Below are positions 45,160 to 54,232 of a stretch of 64,000 nt of DNA, in pieces. Both the position numbers and the translations under genes were made by a program. The notes beneath the pieces were generated by a model that did no database searches, was not told where the DNA came from, and was given only the letters and a program-made list of their open reading frames with translations. This DNA comes from Pigmentiphaga sp. NML080357 (GTDB lineage Bacteria > Pseudomonadota > Gammaproteobacteria > Burkholderiales > Burkholderiaceae_B). Location of the stretch: contig NZ_NINW01000025.1 in assembly GCF_002188465.1 (NCBI RefSeq), forward strand, positions 1-64,000, in the 5' to 3' direction. How positions within the stretch are numbered: position 1 is the first letter of the stretch; every line of letters starts with the position of its first letter.

Positions 45160-46584
45160 CTATACATCCCTGGTCACGCGTATGACTTCCTCCGGCGAGG
45201 TCTCGCCGGAGGCGATCCAGCGCTCGCCGTCCTGCCGCATGGTACGCATGCCGGCGGCTTGGGCGGCGTTGCGCAGTTCCTGTTCTCCCGCGCCCTCGTG
45301 GATCAATTGCCGTTGCGCGTCGTCCACCGTATAGAGTTCATGGATGCCGGTACGGCCGAGGTAGCCGGTATGGCTGCAGTTGGCGCAACCCACCGGCCGG
45401 TACACGGTGCGCCCGTCCGGTTCGGTATGCGGCTGCTTGCAATCGGGGCACAGGCGCCGGACCAGGCGCTGCGCCAGCACGCCCAGCAGCGAGGACGACA
45501 GCAGGAAGGGCTCCACGCCCATGTCGGTGAGACGGGTCACGGCCGACACGGAATCGTTGGTGTGCAGCGTGGCCAGCACCAGGTGGCCGGTCAGCGAGGC
45601 CTGGACCGCGATCTGCGCCGTTTCGAGGTCGCGGATCTCGCCGATCATGATCACATCGGGATCCTGCCGAAGGATGGCGCGCAGTGCGAGCGCAAAGCTC
45701 ATGTTGATCTTGGCGTTGACCTGGGTCTGGCTGATGCCGGGCAGGTCGTATTCGATCGGGTCTTCCACCGTCAGGATATTGGTGGTCGAGGCATCCAGCC
45801 GTCCCAGGGCGGCATACAGCGTGGTGGTCTTGCCGCTGCCGGTGGGGCCCGTCACCAGGACGATGCCGTGAGGCTGGTGGATGAGCCGGTCCAGTTGCGC
45901 GAGCAGCCCGGCGTCCATGCCCAGGCGCGACAGCTCGAGCCGGCCCGCCTCCTTGTCTAGCAGGCGCAGCACCGCGCGCTCGCCGTGGCCGGTGGGCAGC
46001 GTCGACACCCGCACGTCGATCGGCCGGCCGCCCACGCGCAGCGCGATGCGGCCGTCCTGCGGCAGGCGCTTTTCCGAGATGTCGAGGTTGGCCATGATCT
46101 TGATGCGGGAAATCAGCGCCGCGTGCAGCGCCTTGCGCGGGCTTACCACGTCGCGCAGCGTCCCGTCCACGCGGTAGCGCACCACCGAATGGGTCTCGAA
46201 GGGCTCGATGTGGATGTCGCTCGCCCCGTCGCGCGCAGCCTGGGTGAACAGCGCGTTGATCATCCGGATCACGGGTGCGTCATCCTGCGTCTCGAGCAGG
46301 TCTTCCACTTCGGGGATGTCCTGCATCAGCCGCGCGAGGTCGATCTCGTTCTCGGCGGCCCCCACCACCGCCGCGGCATCTCCGGTGTCGGCGTACGCGG
46401 CGGTCAGCCGGGTTTCCAGCTCGGCGTCGGAAATCCGCGTGATCCGCACCGAGCCGTGGCGCCGCTGGATCTCGGCGATGGCCCATGCGGGCGTGCGCGG
46501 GCTGACCGTCAGCAGATTGCCCTCGGGCCGCATGCTGAGCAGCGCCCGCTGCGCCCGGGCCCAGGAATAAGGTAGAGGATTCAT
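45160..46584 (-). CDS. gspE: Type II secretion ATPase GspE
   Basis: GspE is the cytoplasmic hexameric ATPase powering pseudopilus assembly. The 474-residue protein has Walker [16 protein letters not shown], Walker B-region [11 protein letters not shown], His box [12 protein letters not shown] and a tetracysteine zinc site CPDC...CANC around residues 385-410. The ATG at 46584 is preceded by TAGGGGGGGGCT, contributed by the adjacent intergenic repeat, which provides a strong Shine-Dalgarno-like run. It is separated from gspD by that 135-bp repeat region. Confidence 0.95.
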   Translation of the reverse strand: MNPLPYSWARAQRALLSMRPEGNLLTVSPRTPAWAIAEIQRRHGSVRITRISDAELETRLTAAYADTGDAAAVVGAAENEIDLARLMQDIPEVEDLLETQDDAPVIRMINALFTQAARDGASDIHIEPFETHSVVRYRVDGTLRDVVSPRKALHAALISRIKIMANLDISEKRLPQDGRIALRVGGRPIDVRVSTLPTGHGERAVLRLLDKEAGRLELSRLGMDAGLLAQLDRLIHQPHGIVLVTGPTGSGKTTTLYAALGRLDASTTNILTVEDPIEYDLPGISQTQVNAKINMSFALALRAILRQDPDVIMIGEIRDLETAQIAVQASLTGHLVLATLHTNDSVSAVTRLTDMGVEPFLLSSSLLGVLAQRLVRRLCPDCKQPHTEPDGRTVYRPVGCANCSHTGYLGRTGIHELYTVDDAQRQLIHEGAGEQELRNAAQAAGMRTMRQDGERWIASGETSPEEVIRVTRDV

Positions 46585-46586
46585 AG

Positions 46587-46716
46587 CCCCCCCCTACGCG
46601 CTGCCGCGCGCCCCGCAAGATGACGGCACTAGACCCAGGGCGCCGCGGATCCGGCTCCGCCGGTCCGCCAGCGCCGCCCCCTCGAGGGGGACGCGCGAAG
46701 CGCGGAGGGGGTGGGC
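46587..46716. repeat. Dispersed GC-rich repeat, copy C (composite, between gspD and gspE)
   Basis: A partial module (CCCCCCCTACGCGC and its hairpin, 46587-46614) is followed by a full reverse copy (46635-46716), so two elements face each other head to head. On the minus strand the full copy starts within a few bases of the gspD stop, and the partial one ends in a G-run 3 bases before the gspE ATG. Confidence 0.88.
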
Positions 46717-46718
46717 CC

Positions 46719-49217
46719 TCATCGCGTCACGATCTCGGCCGCGTAGCCGAGATCCCTGAGTGCCGCCAGCGTGGAGTCCACCGTGACGCGGTCGCGCGCC
46801 ACGCGCATCCGCACATCCCATCGCAGCGGATCGTCGTGTACCACGTAGGCGCTCATGCCGGCGTCGGCGATGCGGCGCGCGGCGAGTTGGGCTTCGTTCT
46901 CCGACGGTGCGCCGATGACCTGCAGCACCAGCGTCGGGTCGGTCGATTGCAGCGCCGCGATGTCGCGCGGGACGATGGTCGGCGGCACGTTGCCCGCGCC
47001 GGCGTTGCCGTTGGGGATGGGATCGCCCACGCCCGGCACGCGTGGCGGAAGCTGCGGCGCCTGCATGTCGGGCAGCAGCCAGTGCGAACCGGGTTGCGAC
47101 AGTCCTTGCTGCGTGCGCATGTATTCGTAGCGGTCGATCATCAGGTTGCTGTTGGACCCGCCCTCGCGCACCACGTAGGGCCGCAGGAACACCATGAGGT
47201 TGGTTTTCGTGCGCTTGCGATTGTCGTAGCGGAACAGGGCGCCGATGCCCGGAATGTCGCCCAGGCCCGGCACTTTTTCGACTCCGCCGGTAACCTGGTC
47301 CTGGATCAGTCCGCCGATGACGATGATCTGGCCGTCGTCCACCAGGACGTTGGATTCGATCGCGCGCTTGTTGGTGATGATGCCGGCGCTGTTGCTGCGG
47401 CTGTCGTCGACGCTGCTCACTTCCTGGTAGATGGCCATCTTGACCGTTCCGCCCTCGGATACCTGCGGCTTGACCTTGAGCGTCAGGCCCACGTCCTTGC
47501 GCTCGATGGTCTGGAACGGGCTGACGGTGGAGGTGCCGGTGGTCTGGGCGTACTGGCCGGTGATGAAAGGTACGTTCTGGCCGATGATGATGCTCGCCTG
47601 CTCGTTGTCCAGCGTCAGCAGGTTGGGCGTGGAGAGGATGTTGGCGCCGGCCTGGGTTTCGAGGGCCCGGGCGAGGAAGCCCAGGTTGGTCACCTGGCCG
47701 ATGCCCGGGATGTTGACCGAGCCCTTGGCGATGCCGATGCTCAGGCCCTTGCCGATGGAGCCGATGTTCTGCGCGGTGCCGATGATGTTGGAGCCGGTGC
47801 CGCCGAAGCTGGTCCCGCCCACCACCGACGTACCGTTGCCGGCGTTGAGATTGCCCAGCCCGGTCAGCCACTGGATGCCGAATTCGGCCGCCGTTTCGGC
47901 GGATACCTCCACGATCAGGCTCTCCACGAAGATCTGCGCGCGGCGCACGTCGAGCTGGTCGATGATCTCGCGCAGGCTGCGGTACAGCGGTTCCGGGGCG
48001 GTAATGATGAGCGTGTTGGTGGTGGCGTCCGCCTGCACGGTGGCGCCGCCGCCGGTGAAGACGGTGGAGCCGGCCTGCGTGGTCCCGGTACCCAGCGTGC
48101 CCGAGGAACCGCCCAGCCCGGTGGTGCCGCCCAGCGTGCCGGATGTGTTCGTATTGCTGGTGCTGGTGTTCAGGCTGTTCGCCGTGCTGTTGCCGCCCAG
48201 GCCGGTCGAGCTGCCCGCAAGCCCGCCGCTCATGCCGCTCAGGCTGCCCGTGCCGCCCAGCGTGCCGGTGCCCGACTGTCCGGTCAGCACGCCGCGCAGC
48301 ACTTCCGCGAGCTTGACCGCTTCGGCGTTGCGCAGGTAGACGACGTGCATGTTGGTGGCCCGCGCCGAAGGATTGTCGAGCTTGGCGATCAGGTCGCGCG
48401 CGAGCTTGTTGCGCGCCGGGCTGCTCGCGCGCAGCAACACGCTGTTGGTGCGCGGGTCGGCCACGGCGGTGATGCGTTGCGTCGCATCGCCGCCCGTGCC
48501 CGGATCCAGCAGCTTGGTCACCATTGCCGCCACGTCCATGGCGATGCCGTTCTTGATCTCGATCAGGTCGGTGGCGATGGCCGACGGCGTGTCGACGCTG
48601 GCGATGACGTTGGCGATGCGCTGCAGGTTGTCGGCGTAGTCGGTGATGACCAGCGTGTTGTTGCCGGGGTAGGCGTTGATCGGATTGTTGGGTGCGATCA
48701 TCGGCCGCAGTACCGGCACGAGGTTGGTCGCGCTTTCGTAGTTGAGCTTGAACACCCGGGTCACGAGCTGGCCGGCGTTGCCCGACGCGCCGCCGCTGGT
48801 GACGGGGCTGCCCTGCAGCTTGGCGTCCGCCTCGGGCACCACCTTGCTGACGCCGTCGACTTCCACAACCGCGAAGCCTTGCATGCGCAGCGCGCCCAGC
48901 AGCATCCGGTAGGCGGTATCGCGATTGACCGGGTTCTCGGACACCAGGGTCAGCTGGCCCTTGACCCGTGGATCGACCAGGAAGGTTTTGCCCGTGAATT
49001 GACCGAGCGCGCGCACCACGGCTTCCAGTTCGGTATTGACGAAGTTGAGCACCACGCCGTCGGCGGCCGCGACGTTGCTCGCGCCGGGAGCGGCGGCCGC
49101 GCCGGCCGGAGGCATGGCCAGCGCCAGCAGGGCCGAAGAGACCGCCGCAGCCAGTGTCCGGGCAAGGGGCGGCTGGGCCGGTCGGATTCGGAAAGAGGCT
49201 TGGTTGAGCATAGGCAT
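46719..49217 (-). CDS. gspD: Type II secretion secretin GspD with Gly/Ser/Thr-rich insert and C-terminal extension
   Basis: The 832-residue protein forms the outer-membrane channel of the T2SS. After a signal peptide (around ALLALAMPPAGAAAA) come N0-N3 domains. Residues about 309-386 are a Gly/Ser/Thr/Asn-rich low-complexity insert. The secretin domain is recognised by VPGLGDIPGIGALFRY and TNLMVFLRPYVV. The last 70 residues (TLVLQVIGAPSENEAQLAARRIADAGM onward) look like a SPOR-like or similar alpha/beta module beyond the usual secretin end. The ATG at 49217 is 4 bp after the gspN stop; no gspS pilotin gene is visible. Confidence 0.94.
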   Translation of the reverse strand: MPMLNQASFRIRPAQPPLARTLAAAVSSALLALAMPPAGAAAAPGASNVAAADGVVLNFVNTELEAVVRALGQFTGKTFLVDPRVKGQLTLVSENPVNRDTAYRMLLGALRMQGFAVVEVDGVSKVVPEADAKLQGSPVTSGGASGNAGQLVTRVFKLNYESATNLVPVLRPMIAPNNPINAYPGNNTLVITDYADNLQRIANVIASVDTPSAIATDLIEIKNGIAMDVAAMVTKLLDPGTGGDATQRITAVADPRTNSVLLRASSPARNKLARDLIAKLDNPSARATNMHVVYLRNAEAVKLAEVLRGVLTGQSGTGTLGGTGSLSGMSGGLAGSSTGLGGNSTANSLNTSTSNTNTSGTLGGTTGLGGSSGTLGTGTTQAGSTVFTGGGATVQADATTNTLIITAPEPLYRSLREIIDQLDVRRAQIFVESLIVEVSAETAAEFGIQWLTGLGNLNAGNGTSVVGGTSFGGTGSNIIGTAQNIGSIGKGLSIGIAKGSVNIPGIGQVTNLGFLARALETQAGANILSTPNLLTLDNEQASIIIGQNVPFITGQYAQTTGTSTVSPFQTIERKDVGLTLKVKPQVSEGGTVKMAIYQEVSSVDDSRSNSAGIITNKRAIESNVLVDDGQIIVIGGLIQDQVTGGVEKVPGLGDIPGIGALFRYDNRKRTKTNLMVFLRPYVVREGGSNSNLMIDRYEYMRTQQGLSQPGSHWLLPDMQAPQLPPRVPGVGDPIPNGNAGAGNVPPTIVPRDIAALQSTDPTLVLQVIGAPSENEAQLAARRIADAGMSAYVVHDDPLRWDVRMRVARDRVTVDSTLAALRDLGYAAEIVTR

Positions 49218-49221
49218 GATG

Positions 49222-49965
49222 TTATCGGCCGATTTGCAGGATGGAGTCGTCTCCCGAGCGGCGGCCCAGCGCGGACAGCGTGCTTTGCAGCGCGGCGCGG
49301 GCCTCGGGCGAGGCATTGGAAGCGGGGCGGGCGACCCCTTTGAAGCTGAAGCCGGCGCGGGCGGTCCAGCGGCCGGTGCCCTCCATGGTCAGCGGCCCGG
49401 ACAGCGTGGAAAGAGCGAGCGATACCGCGCTGCCGGCGTCCCCCGTCAGGCGTACGCGGTAATGGCCGATGGGCCGGAGCAGCGACAGCGCGGTGCCGGC
49501 GTTGCTCCATTCGGCGTCGAGGATCTCGCCGGCGGGAATGCGGCCGTTCAGGCGCAGCGAGGGCCATTTCAAGCGCAGCTCGCCGGTGGGCCGCAGGGTG
49601 TTGAAGGGCGCTCCGAGTTGCGCCAGCGTCGAGGCGGGCAGCTTCAGCGTACGTCCGGACATCAGGAGGCCGTTGGTCTGCAGTCGCAGGCTCAGCGGGC
49701 CGTCCAGCCAGGGATGGCGGATTTCCACCAAGGGGCCGCCCGCCCATTTCGTCTGCCATTCGACGGGCGTGGGCAGGGTGCTGCGGGCTTCGGGAAAGCC
49801 CAGCGCGAGCAGCGCGCTGCCGCGCCAGAGCGTTCCGGAGGCGTCGACCACGGCCAATGGCCATTGCGCGGGCAGGAGCGCGATCAGCCAGCGAGCGGGA
49901 AGCACCGCCAGGGCGGCCGCCACGGCGACCACGACGCACAGGAGTATCTTGAGCCAGGTGCGCAT
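49222..49965 (-). CDS. gspN: Type II secretion protein GspN
   Basis: The 247-residue inner-membrane protein has one N-terminal transmembrane segment (LKILLCVVVAVAAALAVLPARW) and the GspN periplasmic region with PARWLIALLPAQWPLAVVDASGTLWRGSALL. GspN occurs in a subset of T2SS operons and its exact role is unclear. The start is fixed by ATGA overlap with gspM; the longer open frame continues antisense-like through gspM and is rejected. Confidence 0.9.
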   Translation of the reverse strand: MRTWLKILLCVVVAVAAALAVLPARWLIALLPAQWPLAVVDASGTLWRGSALLALGFPEARSTLPTPVEWQTKWAGGPLVEIRHPWLDGPLSLRLQTNGLLMSGRTLKLPASTLAQLGAPFNTLRPTGELRLKWPSLRLNGRIPAGEILDAEWSNAGTALSLLRPIGHYRVRLTGDAGSAVSLALSTLSGPLTMEGTGRWTARAGFSFKGVARPASNASPEARAALQSTLSALGRRSGDDSILQIGR

Positions 49966-50546
49966 CAGCGGCCCTGTCCGGCCGTCGCCGGGGTAAATAC
50001 CAGTATGCCGGAGGCCTTGCCGGTCAGCAGGCGGCCGTTCTCGTCTGTGGGGCGCTCGAGGTCCGCCTCGGCCAGCTGCAGGCGGGTCTGGCCCGGCACC
50101 GAGGCCAGCCATTGCATGAGACCGGCAGCCTGGACCTGGTCGAACGAGACCTGCCAGGCTTCGCCGGCCGGTCCCGATGGCGGCGACGCGGGCGTGACCT
50201 CGGCGGCGATGCCGGCGCGGTCGAGGCTGTCCGCCAGCGCCTGGCGCGTTTCTTCGGCCGTCATCCTGCCGCTGGTCACGCGTTGCAGGCTGCGCGCCTC
50301 GGCCGTCAGCGCGTCGACCCGGGCCGCCTGCGTGCGCAGCAGCGGCAGCTGTTTTTCCAGGTGGGCGTAGCGGGTCCAGGCCGGTTCCACGAACAGCAGG
50401 AACACGATGGCGGCGCCCGCCACGGCGCCGGCGATCGTGAGCAGGCGGCGCTCGCGCGGCGCCAGGCGGGCCCAGCGCCGGCTGGCGTCGGCGCCGAGCC
50501 GGACCAGCGCAGGCGGCATGGAGAGTCTGAAAGTGGGCAAGTTCAT
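49965..50546 (-). CDS. gspM: Type II secretion protein GspM
   Basis: GspM is the bitopic inner-membrane partner of GspL. The 193-residue protein has a short cytoplasmic part, a TM helix (about residues 32-51, LLTIAGAVAGAAIVFLLFVEPAW) and a periplasmic ferredoxin-like region with a coiled-coil start. Both ends overlap neighbours by ATGA, with gspL upstream and gspN downstream. Confidence 0.9.
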   Translation of the reverse strand: MNLPTFRLSMPPALVRLGADASRRWARLAPRERRLLTIAGAVAGAAIVFLLFVEPAWTRYAHLEKQLPLLRTQAARVDALTAEARSLQRVTSGRMTAEETRQALADSLDRAGIAAEVTPASPPSGPAGEAWQVSFDQVQAAGLMQWLASVPGQTRLQLAEADLERPTDENGRLLTGKASGILVFTPATAGQGR

Positions 50547-51931
50547 CGTGGCGGGTTGTCCTGTTGGATGCGCACGCCGGCTTGGCCTGCCGGCCGCGCG
50601 GCACCCTCCGCGCCGGCGCTCGCGGCCGACCGGATGATCCATTCGCCGTCGTCGTTGGCGACCTGCAGTCCCAGGCTCTGGGCACGCTGCGTAATGGCGG
50701 GATCGATCTCTTTCTGCGCGGCGGGCGTGGGCGCCGGCGCAGGCGATGCGGCGGGCTCCCGGCGCGGCATGAAGCGCCGCAAGCCCTGCGCTTGAGGCTG
50801 CTTGGGCTGGGCGGGCGCGGCGCCGGCCTTCTCGACCATGCCTATGCCGTCATCCACCAGCCGCAGCCGCAATTCGCCGGGCACATAGCGCAAGGCGGTC
50901 ACGTTGTTCGAGGCGGCCGGCAGCAGTTGCGCGGCGGCCAGGGCCAGCGGCAGGAAGTCTGAAGAGCCGAACTCCCCGCCCGCGGCGCGCAGGGCATCGC
51001 GGCGCTGCTCCGCCTGCCGCAGCGGATCGAGCACCACCGGAATGTCCGGGAAGGCCGCCTTGACCTGCGCGGCCATGCGCTGGCGCAGGGCCGCCTCTTC
51101 GCGTCCCAGCTGCCAGGCGTGCACATTCAGGCCCAGGAGCCAGACCGCCGCCGCCGCGGCCGCCCAGGCCGCCGGCCGCCGCCACGGCGAATGGCCCCGC
51201 CGGTTCGGCTGCAGTTCGGGTAGCGCCAGCGACCAGCCCGGCGCGGGACCTTGCCATCGGGCCGCCGTGGGCAGGGCCCGGCGCTCGACGCCCGGCAGGT
51301 CGGGCCAGGCGACGGGCGGCGGGTCTATCCAGGCCACGACGGCCGGGCTTTCTTGTTCGAGCGCGGGCAGCAGCGCCGCCACCGCCGGATCGGCGTCGCT
51401 CGTGGCCAGCGGGTCGACGGCCCAGACCTGGCCGCTTTGCAGGCCCGTGCGCACCACGACGTGTTCGCCGCGCGCGAGCACCGTCCATCCCGTGTCGGTA
51501 GGCGGCAGCGCCAGCGGCGCCGGAATCAAGGCATCGGCCGGCAGGCCGCAGTCCGCCAGCAGACGCAGAGCACGCGCCAGCGGCTCGCGGGCGGTCCACG
51601 CCACGACCACGGAGCCGTCGCCGGCGCGCGGACCATGGGCGACGGCCAGGCTCTCGATGTCGCCCAGCAGCATGGGTTCGACCGCCCCGGCAACCGCGGC
51701 CGGCAGCCGATGCGCGGGCAAGGGCGGCACCGTGACCGAGGTCATGACGCTGTCCGCAGGGTGCAAGATGCCTTCGATCCGGCTCGGCGGCACCGCCGCC
51801 GCCAGTTCGGCCAGCGGCAGCTCCCCGGTGCGCTGGACCGCGTGCTGCCGATCGAGCAGCGCGAAGGCCACCCGTGAGTCGGCATGCAGCATCGGTAGCG
51901 CGGGCAGCTCTAGCCGCAACGTTGTCTTCAA
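50543..51931 (-). CDS. gspL: Type II secretion protein GspL
   Basis: The 462-residue protein has the actin-like cytoplasmic domain that binds GspE, one TM helix (about residues 246-262, AAWAAAAAAVWLLGLNVHAW) and a periplasmic part that contacts GspM. The start is a TTG at 51931 overlapping the gspK TGA (TTGA), with GGAGA 5 nt upstream, so it is translationally coupled. A Pro/Ala/Gln-rich stretch sits between about residues 366 and 402. No ATG start fits better. Confidence 0.9.
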   Translation of the reverse strand: MKTTLRLELPALPMLHADSRVAFALLDRQHAVQRTGELPLAELAAAVPPSRIEGILHPADSVMTSVTVPPLPAHRLPAAVAGAVEPMLLGDIESLAVAHGPRAGDGSVVVAWTAREPLARALRLLADCGLPADALIPAPLALPPTDTGWTVLARGEHVVVRTGLQSGQVWAVDPLATSDADPAVAALLPALEQESPAVVAWIDPPPVAWPDLPGVERRALPTAARWQGPAPGWSLALPELQPNRRGHSPWRRPAAWAAAAAAVWLLGLNVHAWQLGREEAALRQRMAAQVKAAFPDIPVVLDPLRQAEQRRDALRAAGGEFGSSDFLPLALAAAQLLPAASNNVTALRYVPGELRLRLVDDGIGMVEKAGAAPAQPKQPQAQGLRRFMPRREPAASPAPAPTPAAQKEIDPAITQRAQSLGLQVANDDGEWIIRSAASAGAEGAARPAGQAGVRIQQDNPPR

Positions 51932-52944
51932 TTGGTCTCCCTTTTCCAGACCACGGTCGGTGAATTGGCATTGGCGCGCGATACGAGCGCCTGCATTGTG
52001 ACGGCTGCGCGTTCCAGCGTCACGGTACCCGATACCATGAACCACTTGCTGGCCGTGACGATCTGCGAGTCGCTGATAGTAATGTCAGGATTGGCCAGGC
52101 GGTTGCCGAAATCGGCACGATCGTTGAACCAGGTGCCGGCGTTGCGTTGTTCGGTGATGGCGCGGGCCTGTCCCAGCGACAGGCCCGGGACGACCGCGGC
52201 GAGCACTTCGGGCGGCGCGGTATTGGCGTTGACCGCCGTGATTTCGGGAAGGACGGTGACGTAGGGCCGCAGGGCGTCGATGGTTTTCTCGTCGATGTCG
52301 GCGATGCCTTCCAAATCGTCCACCGACCGTATCATCGGCGCGCTCGGGCCCCGGCCCTGGTTCGCCTCCCCGTTCAGGCCGGTGCCCGTCTGCGTGCCCG
52401 TTCCGGTCCCGGTTGCGGTTCCCGTCCCCGCTCCTGTCTCCGTCCCGGTCCCGGACGACCCCGATGCCCCGGGCACCGCCTGCGCGCTGGCCACGCGCAG
52501 CGCGATTCGCGGCGCCAGGCTGCCCGGCAGGCCCAGCATGGCGCACAGGCGGTCCAGCACGGCGATCTCGGCGGGCTGCGGGACGCCGGCCTTGGCGAGA
52601 TTGCGCAGGTTGTACTTGCCTTGTTCATCCTCGATACGCCCGGAGAACAGCGCTACCCTGTCGTCGCCCGGCCGGGTGACGCGGGTGTCGGCCACCGGCG
52701 TGGCCCAGAGTTCGCCCAGGCGGGTGGTGCTGTTGCGGCGGGCGTCCTCGCGCAGCACCAGCCGCGCCCAGTCCAGCCCCCCTTGCAGCAGCCAGCGGGC
52801 CTGGATGCGGGCCTGCTCGTTCTCGACCGCCCGCACCGCGGCCGCCTGCCGCTGGAAAAGTCCGGTCACCAGCACGGCCACGGCTGCGACGATCAGCAGG
52901 GCGCTGACCACCGCCATGCCGCGTTGCCGGGAGCGGTACGTCAC
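51928..52944 (-). CDS. gspK: Type II secretion minor pseudopilin GspK
   Basis: GspK caps the pseudopilus tip. Starting at GTG 52944 the protein has a short basic leader MTYRSRQRG, cleaved before MAVVSALLIVAAVAVLVTG, and the expected large C-terminal domain with helix-hairpin-helix-like motifs (338 residues). The frame, however, remains open upstream through a 102-bp tandem repeat to an ATG at 53244 that overlaps the gspJ stop (ATGA), which would add 100 residues. Residues about 164-189 are a Gly-Thr-rich run. The short form is chosen because prepilin leaders must be short; the true start is uncertain. Confidence 0.86.
   Translation of the reverse strand: MTYRSRQRGMAVVSALLIVAAVAVLVTGLFQRQAAAVRAVENEQARIQARWLLQGGLDWARLVLREDARRNSTTRLGELWATPVADTRVTRPGDDRVALFSGRIEDEQGKYNLRNLAKAGVPQPAEIAVLDRLCAMLGLPGSLAPRIALRVASAQAVPGASGSSGTGTETGAGTGTATGTGTGTQTGTGLNGEANQGRGPSAPMIRSVDDLEGIADIDEKTIDALRPYVTVLPEITAVNANTAPPEVLAAVVPGLSLGQARAITEQRNAGTWFNDRADFGNRLANPDITISDSQIVTASKWFMVSGTVTLERAAVTMQALVSRANANSPTVVWKRETN
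52378..52455 (-). repeat. Gly-Thr low-complexity hexanucleotide-like tract in gspK
   Basis: This stretch of gspK is built of near-repeated CCCGTC/CCGGTT-type hexamers encoding alternating Gly and Thr. A period of six keeps the frame, so copy number could vary between strains without inactivating the gene. Its function is unknown, perhaps a flexible linker. Confidence 0.7.
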
Positions 52945-52955
52945 CCGCGGGCGAC

Positions 52956-53237
52956 CCAGGGCACAGCGAATCCGGCTCCGCCGGTCCGCCAGCAGAGGTC
53001 CCCCAGACTCGGATTCGGCAAGAGCCCGACGCTCCACACCGAGAAACTCTCCCAGACCCAGGGCACAGCGGATCCGGCTCCGCCGGTCCGCCAGCAGAGG
53101 TCCCCCAGACCCGGATTCGGCAAGAGCCCGACGCTCCATACCGAGAAACTCTCCCAGACCCAGGGCACAGCGGATCCGGCTCCGCCGGTCCGCCAGTGCC
53201 GCCCCCTGGGGGGCGCGCGTCAGCGCGTAGGGGGGGG
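52956..53237. repeat. Dispersed GC-rich repeat, copy D, with 102-bp tandem amplification (gspJ-gspK)
   Basis: A full reverse copy next to the gspJ stop is followed by two further, partial copies that repeat with a period of exactly 102 bp (marker GGTCCGCCAG at 52983, 53085 and 53187). The tandem units share an extra segment with GAGAAACTCTCCCAG not seen in other copies. As 102 is divisible by three, the minus-strand frame linking gspJ to gspK stays open. Confidence 0.92.
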
Positions 53238-53240
53238 ACC

Positions 53241-53864
53241 TCATTCCAGCACCACCACGCGGCGATAACGTTCGATCCGTTCCCCGGTCCGGCGTTCGGC
53301 CGACAGTTCCAGCCCGGTGAATGCGGTGCCGGTGGCGGGGAAGGGCGGATTGATCCATCCTTGCCCGGGCATCCAGGCGCGTATGGCGAACCGCGTGATA
53401 CCGGCCAGGATCGCCGCGCCGCCGCCCGCCGCGGGCAGCGGGTACTGGCGGGCCGACGCGCCGGCCGCGCGGCGCAGCACCGGTCCGTCCAGGAACCAGA
53501 CGACGCGCTGCCAGGCCGCCGGATCGGCAGCGTCGCTGCGTATGATTTCCAGGGTGGCCGAGGCGTCCGGCGTTTCCTTGATCGTGATGCGCAGGCTCTG
53601 CGGCAGCGTGGACACGGGGGCCGGCTTGGAGCCGCCCTGGACGCCGCCGTCCAGCAGCGTGTCCGGTGCCCGCATGGCGAGATCGCGTTCGAGCTGGCCC
53701 AGCATGCGGATGACGTTCTCGACCTCGTCGGCGTCGCCGGCCAGCCGGCGCTGCATGGCGCTGACGTTTTCCAGTCCGCGCCACGAGATGATCGCGACCA
53801 CCGCCATCAGGGCGATCGCCACCAGTACCTCGATCAAGGTGAAGCCGGCCTGCGTGCGCTTCAT
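53241..53864 (-). CDS. gspJ: Type II secretion minor pseudopilin GspJ
   Basis: The 207-residue protein has a short leader (MKRTQAG) and the prepilin helix FTLIEVLVAIALMAVVAI with Glu5, the hallmark of GspO-processed pseudopilins. It forms the tip complex with GspI and GspK. The start overlaps the gspI stop by ATGA; after its own stop lies the repeat array. Confidence 0.93.
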   Translation of the reverse strand: MKRTQAGFTLIEVLVAIALMAVVAIISWRGLENVSAMQRRLAGDADEVENVIRMLGQLERDLAMRAPDTLLDGGVQGGSKPAPVSTLPQSLRITIKETPDASATLEIIRSDAADPAAWQRVVWFLDGPVLRRAAGASARQYPLPAAGGGAAILAGITRFAIRAWMPGQGWINPPFPATGTAFTGLELSAERRTGERIERYRRVVVLE

Positions 53865-54232
53865 GGCAGGGCGCTCAGAAAGCCGTTGACCTGGGCCAGG
53901 ACCCGGTCTGGGTCGCCGTCGGGATGGACGCGGATCATGACCTGGCGGATGTTGCTGTTGTCCGAATTGGTGAAGACCTGTTCGCATTGCATGGCCTGGC
54001 CCCCTTGCGGGCAGGCGACCACCTGGCGTCCGGGACTCGGCATGAGACGCGCCAGCCGCAATTCGGCGAGCTGGTTCTCGGCTTCGACCAGCGCCAGGGA
54101 CTTGGCCCGCAGCGCCGCGTTGTTCTGGCCGATCATGCCGACCGCGCGCACCGAAGCAGCCAGCGCGACGCCGACGATGGCCAGGGCCACCAGCACCTCG
54201 ACCAGGGTGAAGCCGGCGTCATTGGACCGCAT
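53861..54232 (-). CDS. gspI: Type II secretion minor pseudopilin GspI
   Basis: The 123-residue protein has leader MRSNDAG and prepilin helix FTLVEVLVALAIVGVALAAS with Glu5. It is of normal GspI length and begins the tip complex with GspJ/K. The start overlaps the end of gspH by 14 bp and its stop overlaps gspJ. Confidence 0.93.
   Translation of the reverse strand: MRSNDAGFTLVEVLVALAIVGVALAASVRAVGMIGQNNAALRAKSLALVEAENQLAELRLARLMPSPGRQVVACPQGGQAMQCEQVFTNSDNSNIRQVMIRVHPDGDPDRVLAQVNGFLSALP

Noticed and set aside
46620-49343. 907-codon open frame antisense to gspD
   Set aside because: Same shadow effect; the composition is repetitive Asp/Val/Arg and it begins in a repeat. The gspD frame has all secretin motifs.
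49966-50685. Extended GspN start
   Set aside because: This part is gspM read in a different frame; the ATG at 49965 with a TM helix is the true start.
52956-53237. Direct repeats considered as a CRISPR array
   Set aside because: Units are 102 bp with no unique spacers, match a dispersed intergenic element, and no cas gene is near.
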